The notes beneath the pieces are model-generated. The model saw only the letters and a list, made by a program, of their open reading frames with translations, ran no database searches and was not told the origin of the DNA. Both the position numbers and the translations under genes were made by a program. Source: Burkholderia sp. E7m39 (GTDB taxonomy: Bacteria; Pseudomonadota; Gammaproteobacteria; Burkholderiales; Burkholderiaceae). Taken from it: 64,000 nt of DNA. Location of the stretch: positions 1 through 64,000 of the forward strand of contig BBSL01000185.1 of the NCBI GenBank assembly GCA_001319865.1, read 5' to 3'. Shown here one piece after another: positions 34,079 to 43,073 of this stretch (position 1 is its first letter; every line of letters starts with the position of its first letter).

Positions 34079-35401
34079 ATGATTCACGTCGACGAAGCAG
34101 CAACGATGCGCAAAGTGTATGGGCGGCTGATGCCCTTGCTCTTTGCGATGATGTTCTTCAACTACCTCGACCGCATCAATATCGGCTTCGCGGCCCTCGA
34201 CATGAACAGCGACATGGGCTTCAGCCCCGCCGTGTTCGGCTTCGCGGGCAGTATTTTCTTCGTCGGGTACATGCTGCTCGAAGTGCCGAGCAATCTGCTG
34301 CTGCATCGCGTGGGCGCGAGACGCTGGATCGCGCGCATCCTGCTCACGTGGGGCGCCGTGGCCGCCGCGACGGCCTTCGTGTTCAACGACACCAGCTTTT
34401 ATGTGCTGCGCTTTTTGCTCGGCGTGATGGAAGCGGGCTTTTTGCCCGGCGTCGCCGTGTATCTGACCAAATGGTTTCCCGAACGCTACCGGGCGCGCGC
34501 CGTCGGCGGCTACATCATTGCAGGCTCGTTTTCGGCCGTGCTGGGCGGTCCCGTCTCCACGTCGCTGATGACTTACGCGAACGGCGTGCTCGGTCTGCAC
34601 GGATGGCAGTGGATGTTCATTCTCGAAGGCGTGCCGGCGATGCTGCTCGGCTTGTTGACGCTGCGCATCATGACCGAGCGTCCCGCCGACGCCGCATGGC
34701 TTTCCAACGATGAAAAGCATTGGCTCGAAACGACGCTCGCCGCGGAACGCGAAGCGCTCGGCGGTCACGCGCACGTGTCGTTTCTGCGCGTGGCGGGCGA
34801 TATCCGCGTCTGGAGTCTGGCGTGCCTGTTCGGCTGTGCGCTGGTCGGCATCTATGGGCTCTTCCTGTGGCTGCCGCAGATCGTGAAGAGCCTCGGCCAT
34901 CTGAACAACATCCAAGTCGGCTTTCTGTCCGCTGCGCCGCCGCTGCTCGGCGTGATCGGTACGTTCGTCATCAGCCGCAGCTCGGACCGGTCGGGCGATC
35001 GCAAGAAACACCTTGCATTCGTGTACGGCGCGAGCGCGATCGCGATTGCGGGCAGCGCGTATGCGCCGAATCCGCTGCTTGCGTACGCGCTGCTGTGCGT
35101 GACGGGGCTTTTCATCTACGCGGGCAATCCGCTGTTCTGGAGCCTGGCGTCCTCGTTCAGGACGGGCGCGGCGGGCGCCGCGACCATCGCGCTGATCAAT
35201 ACGATCGCGCAGTTCGGCGGGCTGGTGGGGCCGTGGAGCATCGGACTCGTGCGCCACGCGACGGGCAATTTCTCGCTGGCGCTGCTGACCATCGCCGCCT
35301 TTCTCGTGATCGCGACGATCATCGCGCTCGTCATGCGCGTGACGCCGCCGGAAGACCACGCATCGGCGGCGCTCGCGGGCGGCGACGCGGCGGGCACCTA
35401 A
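34079..35401 (+). CDS. MFS transporter, anion:cation symporter (ACS) branch
   Basis: 440 residues with twelve membrane segments. 'MFFNYLDRINIGFAALDM' in the first helix is the hallmark of the ACS branch, which includes phthalate, tartrate and 4-hydroxybenzoate-like carriers. 'FLPGVAVYLTKWFPERYRAR' and 'VISRSSDRSGDRKKH' are the inner loop motifs. The ATG at 34079 follows GGAGACAGC. It is followed after 36 bases by ligJ, so it probably imports the substrate of that pathway, a di- or tricarboxylic aromatic acid or pathway intermediate. The exact substrate is not readable. Confidence 0.87.
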   Translation: MIHVDEAATMRKVYGRLMPLLFAMMFFNYLDRINIGFAALDMNSDMGFSPAVFGFAGSIFFVGYMLLEVPSNLLLHRVGARRWIARILLTWGAVAAATAFVFNDTSFYVLRFLLGVMEAGFLPGVAVYLTKWFPERYRARAVGGYIIAGSFSAVLGGPVSTSLMTYANGVLGLHGWQWMFILEGVPAMLLGLLTLRIMTERPADAAWLSNDEKHWLETTLAAEREALGGHAHVSFLRVAGDIRVWSLACLFGCALVGIYGLFLWLPQIVKSLGHLNNIQVGFLSAAPPLLGVIGTFVISRSSDRSGDRKKHLAFVYGASAIAIAGSAYAPNPLLAYALLCVTGLFIYAGNPLFWSLASSFRTGAAGAATIALINTIAQFGGLVGPWSIGLVRHATGNFSLALLTIAAFLVIATIIALVMRVTPPEDHASAALAGGDAAGT

Positions 35402-35437
35402 TCAAGGTTCATCGCACAGACTCAAGGGATTGGCCAC

Positions 35438-36478
35438 ATGATCATCGATTGTCACGGACATTACACGACCTCGCCGCGTTCGCACGAAGCATGGCGCGCG
35501 CAGCAGATCGCCGCGCTGAAGGATGGCACGCCTGTGCCGCCGCGCCCCGTCATCAGCGACGACGACATCCGCGAAAGCATCGAAACCGGGCAGCGCCGCA
35601 TTCAGCGCGAGCGCGGCACCGATCTCACGATTTTTTCGCCACGTGCGGCAGGCATGGGCCACCACCTCGCGGGCGCCGATGCGAACGCGGTCTGGTCGCG
35701 CGAGTGCAACGACCTCGTGCATCGCGTCTGCTCGCTGTTTCCGCGCCATTTCATCGGTGTTTGCCAGTTGCCGCAGGCGCCGGGTGCGTCGCCTGCCGGC
35801 AGCGTCGCGGAACTGCGCCGCTGCGTGCAGGAGCTGGGCTTCATCGGCTGCAATCTGAATCCGGACCCTTCGGGCGGACACTGGTCCGGTCCGCCGCTCA
35901 CGGATCGCTCGTGGTATCCGCTGTACGAAGCGATGGTCGAACTCGATGTGCCCGCAATGATTCACGTGTCGTCGTCGTGCAATCCGAATTTTCACGCGAC
36001 GGGCGCGCACTACATCAATGGCGATACGTCGGCGTTCATGCAACTGCTGACAGGCGATCTGTTCGCCGACTTCCCGACGCTGCGTTTCATCATTCCACAT
36101 GGCGGCGGCGCCGTCCCTTATCACTGGGGACGCTATCGCGGACTGGCGCAGGACATGAAGCGTCCGCTGCTGCGCGATCATCTGCTGAAGAACGTGTTCT
36201 TTGACACCTGTGTCTATCATCAGCCGGGCACCGAATTGCTCGCGAAAGTCATTCCTGTCGAGAACATTCTGTTTGCTTCGGAAACGATCGGCGCGGTGCA
36301 GGGCATCGATCCTGAAACGGGGCACTACTACGACGACACGCGCCGCTATATCGATGCGATCGAATGGCTCAGCGCCGCGGACCGGCAACGCATCTACGAA
36401 GGCAACGCGCGGGCAGTGTATGCACGCCTGAGTGCGCAACTCGACAAACAACTTGCAATGGAAGGGGCGACGATATGA
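35438..36478 (+). CDS. ligJ: 4-oxalomesaconate hydratase, amidohydrolase superfamily (LigJ type)
   Basis: 346 residues. The opening 'MIIDCHGHYTTSP' with the metal-binding HxH, 'PAMIHVSSSCNPNFHATGAH' and 'LRFIIPHGGGAVPYHWGRYR' are as in LigJ of Sphingobium and related ACMSD-like amidohydrolases. LigJ hydrates 4-oxalomesaconate to 4-carboxy-4-hydroxy-2-oxoadipate in protocatechuate 4,5-cleavage and gallate breakdown. It overlaps the next gene, a LigK-type aldolase that acts on exactly that product, which strengthens the call. This is not the PIG-L-type GalB hydratase. Confidence 0.85.
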   Translation: MIIDCHGHYTTSPRSHEAWRAQQIAALKDGTPVPPRPVISDDDIRESIETGQRRIQRERGTDLTIFSPRAAGMGHHLAGADANAVWSRECNDLVHRVCSLFPRHFIGVCQLPQAPGASPAGSVAELRRCVQELGFIGCNLNPDPSGGHWSGPPLTDRSWYPLYEAMVELDVPAMIHVSSSCNPNFHATGAHYINGDTSAFMQLLTGDLFADFPTLRFIIPHGGGAVPYHWGRYRGLAQDMKRPLLRDHLLKNVFFDTCVYHQPGTELLAKVIPVENILFASETIGAVQGIDPETGHYYDDTRRYIDAIEWLSAADRQRIYEGNARAVYARLSAQLDKQLAMEGATI

Positions 36479-37143
36479 ATCCCATCGGCTGGCGCGAATT
36501 CGAATCGGCAGCGCAGGCGAGCCCGGCGACGCTCGCTGCGTTGCGCGAGCTTGCCGTCTCGCTGCTCAGCGACAACATGGCGCGCGCGAGCGGAATCATG
36601 GGCCTGCAGCCGTACCATCAGCCGCGGCCGATGGCGGGCACGGCCGTGACCGTGCGCACGCGAGCTGGCGACAATCTCGCGATCCATCGCGCGTTCGACT
36701 TCTGCCGGCCCGGCGACGTGCTCGTGATCGACGGCGGCGGTGAATTGAGCCAGGCGCTCATGGGCGACATCATGGCGAGCTACGCCGAAAGCCTCGGCGT
36801 GCAGGGGCTCGTGATCGACGGCGCGATCCGCGATGTCGGTGCGATACGGCAGCGCGATTTTCCCGTCTATGCGCGCGGCGTCACGCATCGCGGGCCGTAC
36901 AAGAACGGGCCGGGCGAGATCAACGTGCCCGTGACGGTCGGCAGGATGGTGGTGAATCCGGGCGACATCGTGGTCGGCGACGAGGACGGGCTGCTCGCCA
37001 TCGCACCGGGGGACGTGGACAGCGTGATTGCCGGCGCGCGCAAGCAGGGCGCGAAAGAAGCGGCGGCGCTGCAGTCGATTGCCGAAGGGCGTTTCGACAG
37101 GGCGTGGGTGAGGGCGCATCTGGACCGGATGATGAACGGGTGA
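36475..37143 (+). CDS. ligK: 4-carboxy-4-hydroxy-2-oxoadipate aldolase / oxaloacetate decarboxylase (LigK, RraA-like fold)
   Basis: 222 residues of the RraA-like HMG/CHA aldolase family: 'VLVIDGGGELSQALMGDIMA' and 'GLVIDGAIRDVGAIRQRDFP' carry the Gly-rich and Arg-Asp metal/pyruvate-binding residues, and 'VNPGDIVVGDEDGLLAIAP' is the typical late stretch. It cleaves 4-carboxy-4-hydroxy-2-oxoadipate to pyruvate and oxaloacetate and usually decarboxylates oxaloacetate. The ATG overlaps the ligJ stop (ATGA at 36475-36478). The pair forms the last two steps of the pathway; the ring-cleavage and lactonase genes are not in the window. Confidence 0.86.
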   Translation: MNPIGWREFESAAQASPATLAALRELAVSLLSDNMARASGIMGLQPYHQPRPMAGTAVTVRTRAGDNLAIHRAFDFCRPGDVLVIDGGGELSQALMGDIMASYAESLGVQGLVIDGAIRDVGAIRQRDFPVYARGVTHRGPYKNGPGEINVPVTVGRMVVNPGDIVVGDEDGLLAIAPGDVDSVIAGARKQGAKEAAALQSIAEGRFDRAWVRAHLDRMMNG

Positions 37144-37236
37144 TTGCCGGCGACGGGTGCGGCCCGTCGCGATTGTCGAAACTGCGGTATAAACGACGCT
37201 CCCGCCATCGGCGCAACAAGAAGCAGGCACCACAAT

Positions 37237-37644
37237 ATGACTCGATATCTCGACGCAGCCGCGCTCGTGGAACTGGCGCGACGCGCCGAACAGAAAGCGG
37301 CTGCGCCTTGTTCGTGCACGAAGACGCCGCTCGATGGGTGGCAATCGCAGCCGCTGTCGCTCGATGAAACACAACTCGTCGAAGTGGCGACGCTCACGCG
37401 CGACGATGATCCCGAGCCGACGTTTGCGGAATACCGGCCGGACAACGTTCAATACTGGTCGCCGGATGCGCCGATCGCGCCGCGCTATTTTCCGTACAAC
37501 CGGTGCGGCGTGTGGGAGTGCGCGCAATGCGGGCGCCTTTATTTGCGCTATACGGAAGGTGGCGGTTATTTCGTCGATCGGCGGATAAGGGCTTTGAAGT
37601 CGTGTCTGGTCGAGGACGTGAACGAAGGAAGCGCGCCTGCCTGA
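37237..37644 (+). CDS. hypothetical protein with Cys pairs
   Basis: 135 residues, soluble. I do not recognise a family. Cys residues occur as 'PCSCTKTP' near residue 25 and 'GVWECAQCGRLYLRYTEGGG' near residue 95; the second pair looks like half of a zinc ribbon next to aromatic residues. Codon use is normal for the window. It starts 93 bases after ligK on the same strand, with the ATG at 37237 chosen because the longer open frame upstream is basic noise. Possible small metal-binding protein; function unknown. Confidence 0.65.
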   Translation: MTRYLDAAALVELARRAEQKAAAPCSCTKTPLDGWQSQPLSLDETQLVEVATLTRDDDPEPTFAEYRPDNVQYWSPDAPIAPRYFPYNRCGVWECAQCGRLYLRYTEGGGYFVDRRIRALKSCLVEDVNEGSAPA

Positions 37645-37792
37645 CTACCCACTGTATAAGCTGCTTCACTCATTTGCCGCTTTAATCATTCGAAGCGCTC
37701 GCATGCTTTGATTCCTGCCCGCTTAACGCCTACAACAATGAATGTCCGGCGATATTCTTCCCGGCCGGATTCAACGGGCAGAGGGGGCGCAA

Positions 37793-38395
37793 ATGAGCTA
37801 TCAACTGACGGGCAGCATCCTCGAAGTGTGCGAATGCAAGATCCTGTGTCCGTGCTGGGTTGGAGAAGATCCCGATAACGGCACGTGCCGCAGCGCGATT
37901 GCTTACCACTACGAGAAAGGGGCGATCGACGGCGTCGATGTGTCGGGCTTGACGGTCGCGTTTGCGGCGTTCATTCCGGGCAATGTGCTGCAAGGCGGCT
38001 GGCGCGTCGCGATGTTCATCGACGAGCACGCGACTGACGCGCAATTCGACGCGCTCGTGAGCGTGCATCGCGGCGAGCGCGGCGGACCGCTCGCGGATAT
38101 CGTGAAGCTGATTGGCGAAGTGGTGTCGGTAGAACGCGCTTCGATCGAATACACCGTCGTCGACGGCAAGGGCCGAATGAAGGTCGGCGAAACAATCGAG
38201 GCCGACCTGGAGCCCTATCGCGGTCCGAGCGGCGAGCCGACCCGGCTGGTCGACAGCATCTTCTCGACGATACCGGGCTCGCCTGCCTTCGTCGGCAAGG
38301 CGAACGCGTTCCGGCTGCGGCACGACAAGCTCGGTCTCGATCTCTCCTTGACGGGACATAACGCAATCCAGGGATCGTTCAGCTTCGTGTCGTGA
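37793..38395 (+). CDS. DUF1326 domain-containing protein
   Basis: 200 residues filling the DUF1326 domain. Near the N-terminus is the family's Cys signature 'EVCECKILCPCW' followed by a further Cys in 'DNGTCRSA', a likely metal or thiolate site. No signal peptide is seen. The ATG at 37793 follows GAGGGGG. It is directly coupled to a DUF2182 membrane protein gene, a pairing seen repeatedly in proteobacteria, so the two probably form one system. Function of both families is not established; a link to metal (for example copper) handling is a guess from the Cys pattern. Confidence 0.82.
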   Translation: MSYQLTGSILEVCECKILCPCWVGEDPDNGTCRSAIAYHYEKGAIDGVDVSGLTVAFAAFIPGNVLQGGWRVAMFIDEHATDAQFDALVSVHRGERGGPLADIVKLIGEVVSVERASIEYTVVDGKGRMKVGETIEADLEPYRGPSGEPTRLVDSIFSTIPGSPAFVGKANAFRLRHDKLGLDLSLTGHNAIQGSFSFVS

Positions 38396-39189
38396 AGATG
38401 CGCGCGCGCTCGCGGCTCTTTGCGCCGCTCTTCGTCGCGTTGACGGCGAGCGCGTGGATCGTGTTATGGATGTGGGACGCAGGGCCGTATGCGCGCTATC
38501 TGCGTCACGCGAGCTGGGACGAACTGCCCGTCGTCGGCGCGATATGCCGCGCGGTGCCCGGCGCGAGCCTCACGCTCGAGGCGTCGCTGCACAGCGTCGC
38601 ATGGCTCCTGATGATCGCGGCGATGATGCTGCCGACCGCGTTTCCGCTCTTCGACACCTTCAGGCGCATGACGATCGCGCGCGACAACCAGCGCGTGCTG
38701 ACGGCATTGCTGATCGTCGGTTATGCAACGGCTTGGGCGCTGTTCGGCCTCGTCGCGCACGGCTTCGACGCCGCGCTCCATCGCCTTGCAGATCGATCGC
38801 CGACGTTGCTTGCGCACGGCTGGCTGATCGGCGCTGCCATCGTCGCGCTCGCTGGCGTCTATGAGGTCAGCAGCCTCAAACATCGATGTCTCGACAAATG
38901 CCGCTCGCCGCTGATGTTCATCACGGAGCATTGGCGCGGCGGCAGCGCGCGCCGCGAGAGCTTTTGGCTCGGCATGAGCCACGGCGCGTTTTGCATCGGC
39001 TGCTGCTGGGCGCTGATGTTGCTGATGTTCGCAGTCGGCACGGGCAGCGTCGGCTGGATGCTGGCGCTGGGCGCGATCATGGCCGCCGAGAAGAATCTCC
39101 GTTGGGGCAGGTCCATCGGCACGCCGCTCGCCGTCGCGTTGATGGCATGGTCCGCGTGGATCGTCGTGCAGCACGCGGGCATCGTGTGA
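38392..39189 (+). CDS. DUF2182 domain-containing membrane protein
   Basis: 265 residues with about six membrane helices. The DUF2182 features are 'IAAMMLPTAFPLFDTFRR', the polar loop 'LKHRCLDKCRSPLMFITEHW', and 'GMSHGAFCIGCCWALMLLMF'. The Cys and His residues in the last two suggest a metal site facing the membrane. The start overlaps the DUF1326 stop (GTGA at 38392-38395), though an ATG at 38398 would serve as well. It is likely an inner-membrane partner of the DUF1326 protein. Confidence 0.82.
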   Translation: MKMRARSRLFAPLFVALTASAWIVLWMWDAGPYARYLRHASWDELPVVGAICRAVPGASLTLEASLHSVAWLLMIAAMMLPTAFPLFDTFRRMTIARDNQRVLTALLIVGYATAWALFGLVAHGFDAALHRLADRSPTLLAHGWLIGAAIVALAGVYEVSSLKHRCLDKCRSPLMFITEHWRGGSARRESFWLGMSHGAFCIGCCWALMLLMFAVGTGSVGWMLALGAIMAAEKNLRWGRSIGTPLAVALMAWSAWIVVQHAGIV

Positions 39190-39360
39190 AAGACGCTGTG
39201 GCTTCGTCATGTGGGTCGACGCCGCCGCGAATCGTCAGAGGATAGCGCCCGTCGCGGCGTGACGCGACCGCAGACGGGCGCACTCGGGCGTGCGCGCGTA
39301 GTATCGGCGGAATGCATCTTGCGCCGAGATGTCGATTCGAATCCGAAACAAGGAGCCGCG

Positions 39361-41415
39361 ATGACCGACCCAAAGCCTGCCGCCGCCACGCCGCCGAAAT
39401 CCGTTCCGGCACCCCGCGATCCTCATCTTCGCGAGATGGCGAACTGTATCCGCTTCCTGACGCTCGATGCCGTGCAGAAGGCAAACAGCGGCCACCCGGG
39501 CGCGCCGCTGGGGCTCGCCGACGTCGCGACCGTTCTGTACAGGGATTTCATGCAGTTCGATGCCGCCGACCCTCACTGGATCGACCGCGACCGCTTCGTG
39601 CTTTCCAACGGGCACGCATCGATGCTGCTCTACAGCCTGCTCTATCTGACGGGTTACGCGGACATGACGCTCGACCAGTTGAAACGCTTTCGTCAGGTAG
39701 GCAGCAAAACGCCCGGGCATCCGGAGTACAGGCACGCCGACGGCATCGAGCTGACGACGGGGCCGCTCGGTCAGGGCATCGCCGAATCGGTGGGCATGGC
39801 GCTCGCCGAGCGCATCATGAATGCGCGGTTCGGCGACGATCTCATCAACCACTACACGTATGTGTTTCTCGGCGACGGCTGCCTGATGGAAGGCGTGAGC
39901 CAGGAAGCCATCTCGCTCGCCGGGCACCTCAAGCTGGGACGCCTGATCGCGTTCTGGGACAACAATTCGATTTCGATCGACGGCGCAACCAGCCTCGCGG
40001 TCTCCGACAACGAGATCGAGCGATTTCACGCGTCGGGCTGGCGTGTGCTGGAAATCGACGGCCACGACACGGATGCGATCCGCGACGCCATCTATAAGGC
40101 GCGCGCGACCGTCGACCGGCCAACGCTGATTGCCTGCAAGACGATCATCGGTTTCGGCATGCCGACCAAGGCGGGCACGCAGAAGGCGCACAGCGACGCA
40201 CCGGGCGAGGAAGAAATCGCGGGCGCGCGCCAGATCCTGAACTGGTCTTCGCCGCCCTTCGAGATTCCCGACCAGCTGCTCAACGAATGGCGCGAAATCG
40301 GCGCACGTGGCCGCGCCGCGCGGCTCGCGTGGGCCGATCGCGTGAAGCAGGCGCCGCAGGCGCTGCGCACCGAGTTCGAACGGCGCAACGAAGGCAAGCT
40401 CCCGGAAAACTGGAAGGCAGCCATCGCGGCCGCGCGGCAGGCGTTCGTCGCCGACGGCAAGGAGATCGCGACGCGCAAGGCCAGTGGAGACGTGCTGAAC
40501 CATCTCTTCGATGCCATTCCGGAATTGCTGGGAGGCTCGGCCGATCTCACGCCATCGAACAACACGAAGACGAAGAATCAGGTCGAGATCAAGCCTGGAC
40601 AATACAACGGCTCATATGTGCACTACGGCGTGCGCGAGCACGGCATGGCGGCCGCGATGAACGGCATCGCGTTGCATGGCGGGCTGATTCCTTATGGCGG
40701 CACGTTCCTGTGCTTCTCGGACTATTGCCGTCCCGCCATCCGGCTCGCCTCGATGATGCAGGTGCGCACGATCTTCGTGATGACACACGATTCGATCGGT
40801 CTGGGCGAAGACGGCCCCACGCATCAACCCGTCGAACATCTCGCCGCGCTGCGTGCCATTCCTCACCTCGCCGTGTACCGGCCGGGCGATCCTATCGAAA
40901 CGGCGGAGTGCTGGGAGATGGTGCTCGAACATCCACGCAGGGCCGCGTTATTGGCGCTGTCGCGCCAGCCGATGCCGCTGCTGCGAAAGGACGCCGATGG
41001 CGAAAACAGGTCGGCGCGCGGCGCTTACTTGCTGCTGGACGCAGAGGGCGGCCCGCGTCGGATGACGCTGCTGGCGACGGGTTCGGAGCTTCATCTCGCC
41101 GTGCAGGCACGCGACATCCTGCAGAAAGACGGTGTGCCGACGGCCGTCGTGTCGATGCCTTGCCGGCTGCTTTTCGAAGAGCAGGACGCGGACTACCGGC
41201 GCGCCGTGTTGGGCGAGTCGCCTGCGCGCGTGGCTGTCGAGGCGGCCGTCGAACTCGGCTGGGAACGCTATATCGGACCTGAGGGGCGATTCGTCGGCAT
41301 GCATGGCTTCGGCGAATCGGGAAAGATTGGCGACGTCTACGCCAAATTCGATATCACGGCCAATGCGGTCGTGCGTGCCGCGCGCGAAGTGCTCGGAAAT
41401 ATTAAGGGAAGTTGA
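39361..41415 (+). CDS. tkt: transketolase
   Basis: 684 residues. The TPP-binding region 'FLGDGCLMEGVSQEAISLAG' with 'FWDNN', the catalytic His regions 'NSGHPGAPLGLADVATVLY' and 'FVLSNGHASMLLYSLLYLTG', 'THDSIGLGEDGPTHQPVEHL' and the C-terminal 'FGESGKIGDVYAKFDIT' are all present. It transfers two-carbon units in the pentose phosphate pathway or Calvin cycle. No other Calvin-cycle gene is nearby, so it is probably an additional transketolase belonging to this metabolic block. The start at 39361 follows AAGGAG, and the N-terminus has a Pro/Ala-rich extension of ~20 residues before the domain. Confidence 0.93.
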   Translation: MTDPKPAAATPPKSVPAPRDPHLREMANCIRFLTLDAVQKANSGHPGAPLGLADVATVLYRDFMQFDAADPHWIDRDRFVLSNGHASMLLYSLLYLTGYADMTLDQLKRFRQVGSKTPGHPEYRHADGIELTTGPLGQGIAESVGMALAERIMNARFGDDLINHYTYVFLGDGCLMEGVSQEAISLAGHLKLGRLIAFWDNNSISIDGATSLAVSDNEIERFHASGWRVLEIDGHDTDAIRDAIYKARATVDRPTLIACKTIIGFGMPTKAGTQKAHSDAPGEEEIAGARQILNWSSPPFEIPDQLLNEWREIGARGRAARLAWADRVKQAPQALRTEFERRNEGKLPENWKAAIAAARQAFVADGKEIATRKASGDVLNHLFDAIPELLGGSADLTPSNNTKTKNQVEIKPGQYNGSYVHYGVREHGMAAAMNGIALHGGLIPYGGTFLCFSDYCRPAIRLASMMQVRTIFVMTHDSIGLGEDGPTHQPVEHLAALRAIPHLAVYRPGDPIETAECWEMVLEHPRRAALLALSRQPMPLLRKDADGENRSARGAYLLLDAEGGPRRMTLLATGSELHLAVQARDILQKDGVPTAVVSMPCRLLFEEQDADYRRAVLGESPARVAVEAAVELGWERYIGPEGRFVGMHGFGESGKIGDVYAKFDITANAVVRAAREVLGNIKGS

Positions 41416-41678
41416 TGGGCGCTTGACCAGCGTTGCGATCCGTCAATAGCGAAGCCAGTTGAGTGGCGCCCGCTCGCCTCGAGCTGGCTCGCGCCCATGA
41501 CGGCGATCGGTGCCAGCCGATGCTGCTCTTCGAAGCGGGCATGCGCGATTGCTCGCGGCGTGGGCTTCATCACGTGTCCGCGCAGATGCACGCGTCAACG
41601 CGAAGATCTGTAATGGCAACGATCATCGAAACGGCGCGGATTGCGACGGCCCTCGATGCATTATGGGAGCAAGCGAAT

Positions 41679-42014
41679 CTACGTGGGCGAAAAAACGATC
41701 GCGCTACGATCTTCGAAATGCGTGAAGCTCCGGACAAAGCGGTATTTCTGCCCGTCGACTTCGATCCGGTTAGGGCCGGAATGGGTCATCTTCAGAATGT
41801 CGCCCGCAACGAGCGCCGCTATCGCACCCACGTATTCCCAGTGCCCCTGATCTTCCGTGGCGTCGCCGATGTACACGGCGCACACACCATCGCATCGTTG
41901 CATGATGATAATGCTGCCGCTGCTATCGAGAGAAAGTTCGAGGTATTGCGCGAGCGTGGAGAGCGCGTCGGTGCTCACCGGCTGCGTTCTCCGTGCGCTT
42001 CCAATGTCGTGCAT
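41679..42014 (-). CDS. hypothetical protein
   Basis: 111 residues, soluble, no recognised family. It contains 'GVCAVYIGDATEDQGHWEYV' and 'GDILKMTHSGPNRIEVDGQK', giving a beta-rich pattern with alternating polar and hydrophobic residues. The ATG at 42014 lies one base past the stop of the upstream gene (TGA at 42016-42018), so the two are probably translationally coupled. Codon third-position GC fits real coding. The 263 bases between it and the transketolase stop show nothing I can name. Confidence 0.6.
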   Translation of the reverse strand: MHDIGSARRTQPVSTDALSTLAQYLELSLDSSGSIIIMQRCDGVCAVYIGDATEDQGHWEYVGAIAALVAGDILKMTHSGPNRIEVDGQKYRFVRSFTHFEDRSAIVFSPT

Positions 42015-42015
42015 G

Positions 42016-42591
42016 TCATTCCCGCGGATCGCCGGGTAGCCGCTGACGCGCGCCACAGTGCGTTGCGAGCCATTCGGTAGCCCATTCGGCGGCAAACCGG
42101 ACGGCGTCTTCGCGTGCATCGAAGCCGCGCAAGTCGCCGCTCAGATGGACATCGTATTCAAGCCCGTCAGCGCTGCTGCAACTGATTCGCGCGTGGGCAA
42201 TGTATTCGCCATCGGCCCGGCGCGGGGTAGGATCGATATGGAAACCTGCAGAATTCGCGTACACGTGTCTCTCCTCACGGCTTGCAACGGAGGTGGCTCT
42301 GCACCCAGGACAGTGGGTACGCGGCCGGTGCCGGCTTGCGCTTGTGCTTGTGCTCCCTCTCAACCGGGTGGCGCAGCGGGCGATGGCGAGACGCAGTCGT
42401 TCGCGTCTCACCTTGTACTGACGCAGTTGCGCCTCCAGAAACGCGAGCGTGTCGAGACGCGGGATGGCCGACGTACCGGTCGGCTCACTTTCATCGATAG
42501 ATAATCGGCAAGTGTTCAGTTCCAGTTCACGGAGTGCGATTTCTGTCTCCACATGGCTATGCTGCATCATCAGATCGGCGAGTCGAGACAT
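42016..42591 (-). CDS. hypothetical protein, possible fusion of two small genes
   Basis: 191 residues. Residues 1-80 ('MSRLADLMMQHSHVETEIAL', 'FLEAQLRQYKVRRERLRLA') look like a helical coiled-coil-type protein. Residues ~80-108 are Ser/Arg-rich with no structure. From residue 110 a compact domain begins ('YANSAGFHIDPTPRR', 'DVHLSGDLRGFDAREDAVRF'). A strong ribosome-binding site with an in-frame GTG stands exactly before that domain (see 42262-42275). The 82-residue C-terminal part may thus be a separate protein, and the first gene may have lost its stop. The start ATG at 42591 follows GAGG. Function unknown. Confidence 0.55.
   Translation of the reverse strand: MSRLADLMMQHSHVETEIALRELELNTCRLSIDESEPTGTSAIPRLDTLAFLEAQLRQYKVRRERLRLAIARCATRLRGSTSTSASRHRPRTHCPGCRATSVASREERHVYANSAGFHIDPTPRRADGEYIAHARISCSSADGLEYDVHLSGDLRGFDAREDAVRFAAEWATEWLATHCGARQRLPGDPRE
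42262..42275 (-). promoter_or_regulatory. internal ribosome-binding site and GTG start within the 42016-42591 frame
   Basis: On the minus strand GAGGAGAGACACGTGTAC places AGGAG six bases before GTG (42262-42264). The GTG is codon 110 of the longer frame and begins the compact C-terminal domain. This is a better start signal than most genes in the window have, and it suggests a separate 82-residue product. Confidence 0.55.
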
Positions 42592-42785
42592 GACACCTCG
42601 TTAGATCAGTCATTCTGAAAGTAGTGGCTCACGAGCCGGCGCATCGCGCAGCGAGCGTGATGTGCATTCGACCGGAAGCGTGCCGCAAGCATCGGCAGAT
42701 ACGGTTCGAAACCGCGGCGCACGACTGCTGCTCGCGGATCATGTCGATAACGCGGGCATAGCCCGCTGGGGACGGACGCGCTGTG

Positions 42786-43073
42786 TTATTCGCCGTCCCA
42801 GATGGTGTCGACCGGCGTGCTTTTGTCGATCAGCAGCTTGCCGTAAGCGGTGCAAGCGCGTCTTGCAGCACCCGCGCTCAGAAACGGCGTTTCGACCTGG
42901 AGCCGAAATACGCGGCTTCTCGCCTCGATGCCCTCGTCGCCGGGTTCCCTGATCCGAACGGCGGCATCGAAGCCTGCGTCGTAATCGTGGGCGAAGCCTG
43001 CGCGTGTGGGCGTGTGCGGGAAAACAAGTGGATGAACTTCCAGCCCCTTGTACAGGTAGATACCGTCTGCCAT
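42786..43073 (-). CDS. hypothetical protein (small Burkholderiaceae family)
   Basis: 95 residues, soluble: 'MADGIYLYKGLEVHPLVFPH' at the start and 'AYGKLLIDKSTPVDTIWD' at the end. The pattern resembles short uncharacterised proteins I associate with stress-related gene blocks in Burkholderia-like bacteria, but I cannot name a domain. The ATG at 43073 has AGAGGT upstream. It is in the same orientation as the two hypothetical genes at 41679-42591, 194 bases away. Confidence 0.65.
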   Translation of the reverse strand: MADGIYLYKGLEVHPLVFPHTPTRAGFAHDYDAGFDAAVRIREPGDEGIEARSRVFRLQVETPFLSAGAARRACTAYGKLLIDKSTPVDTIWDGE

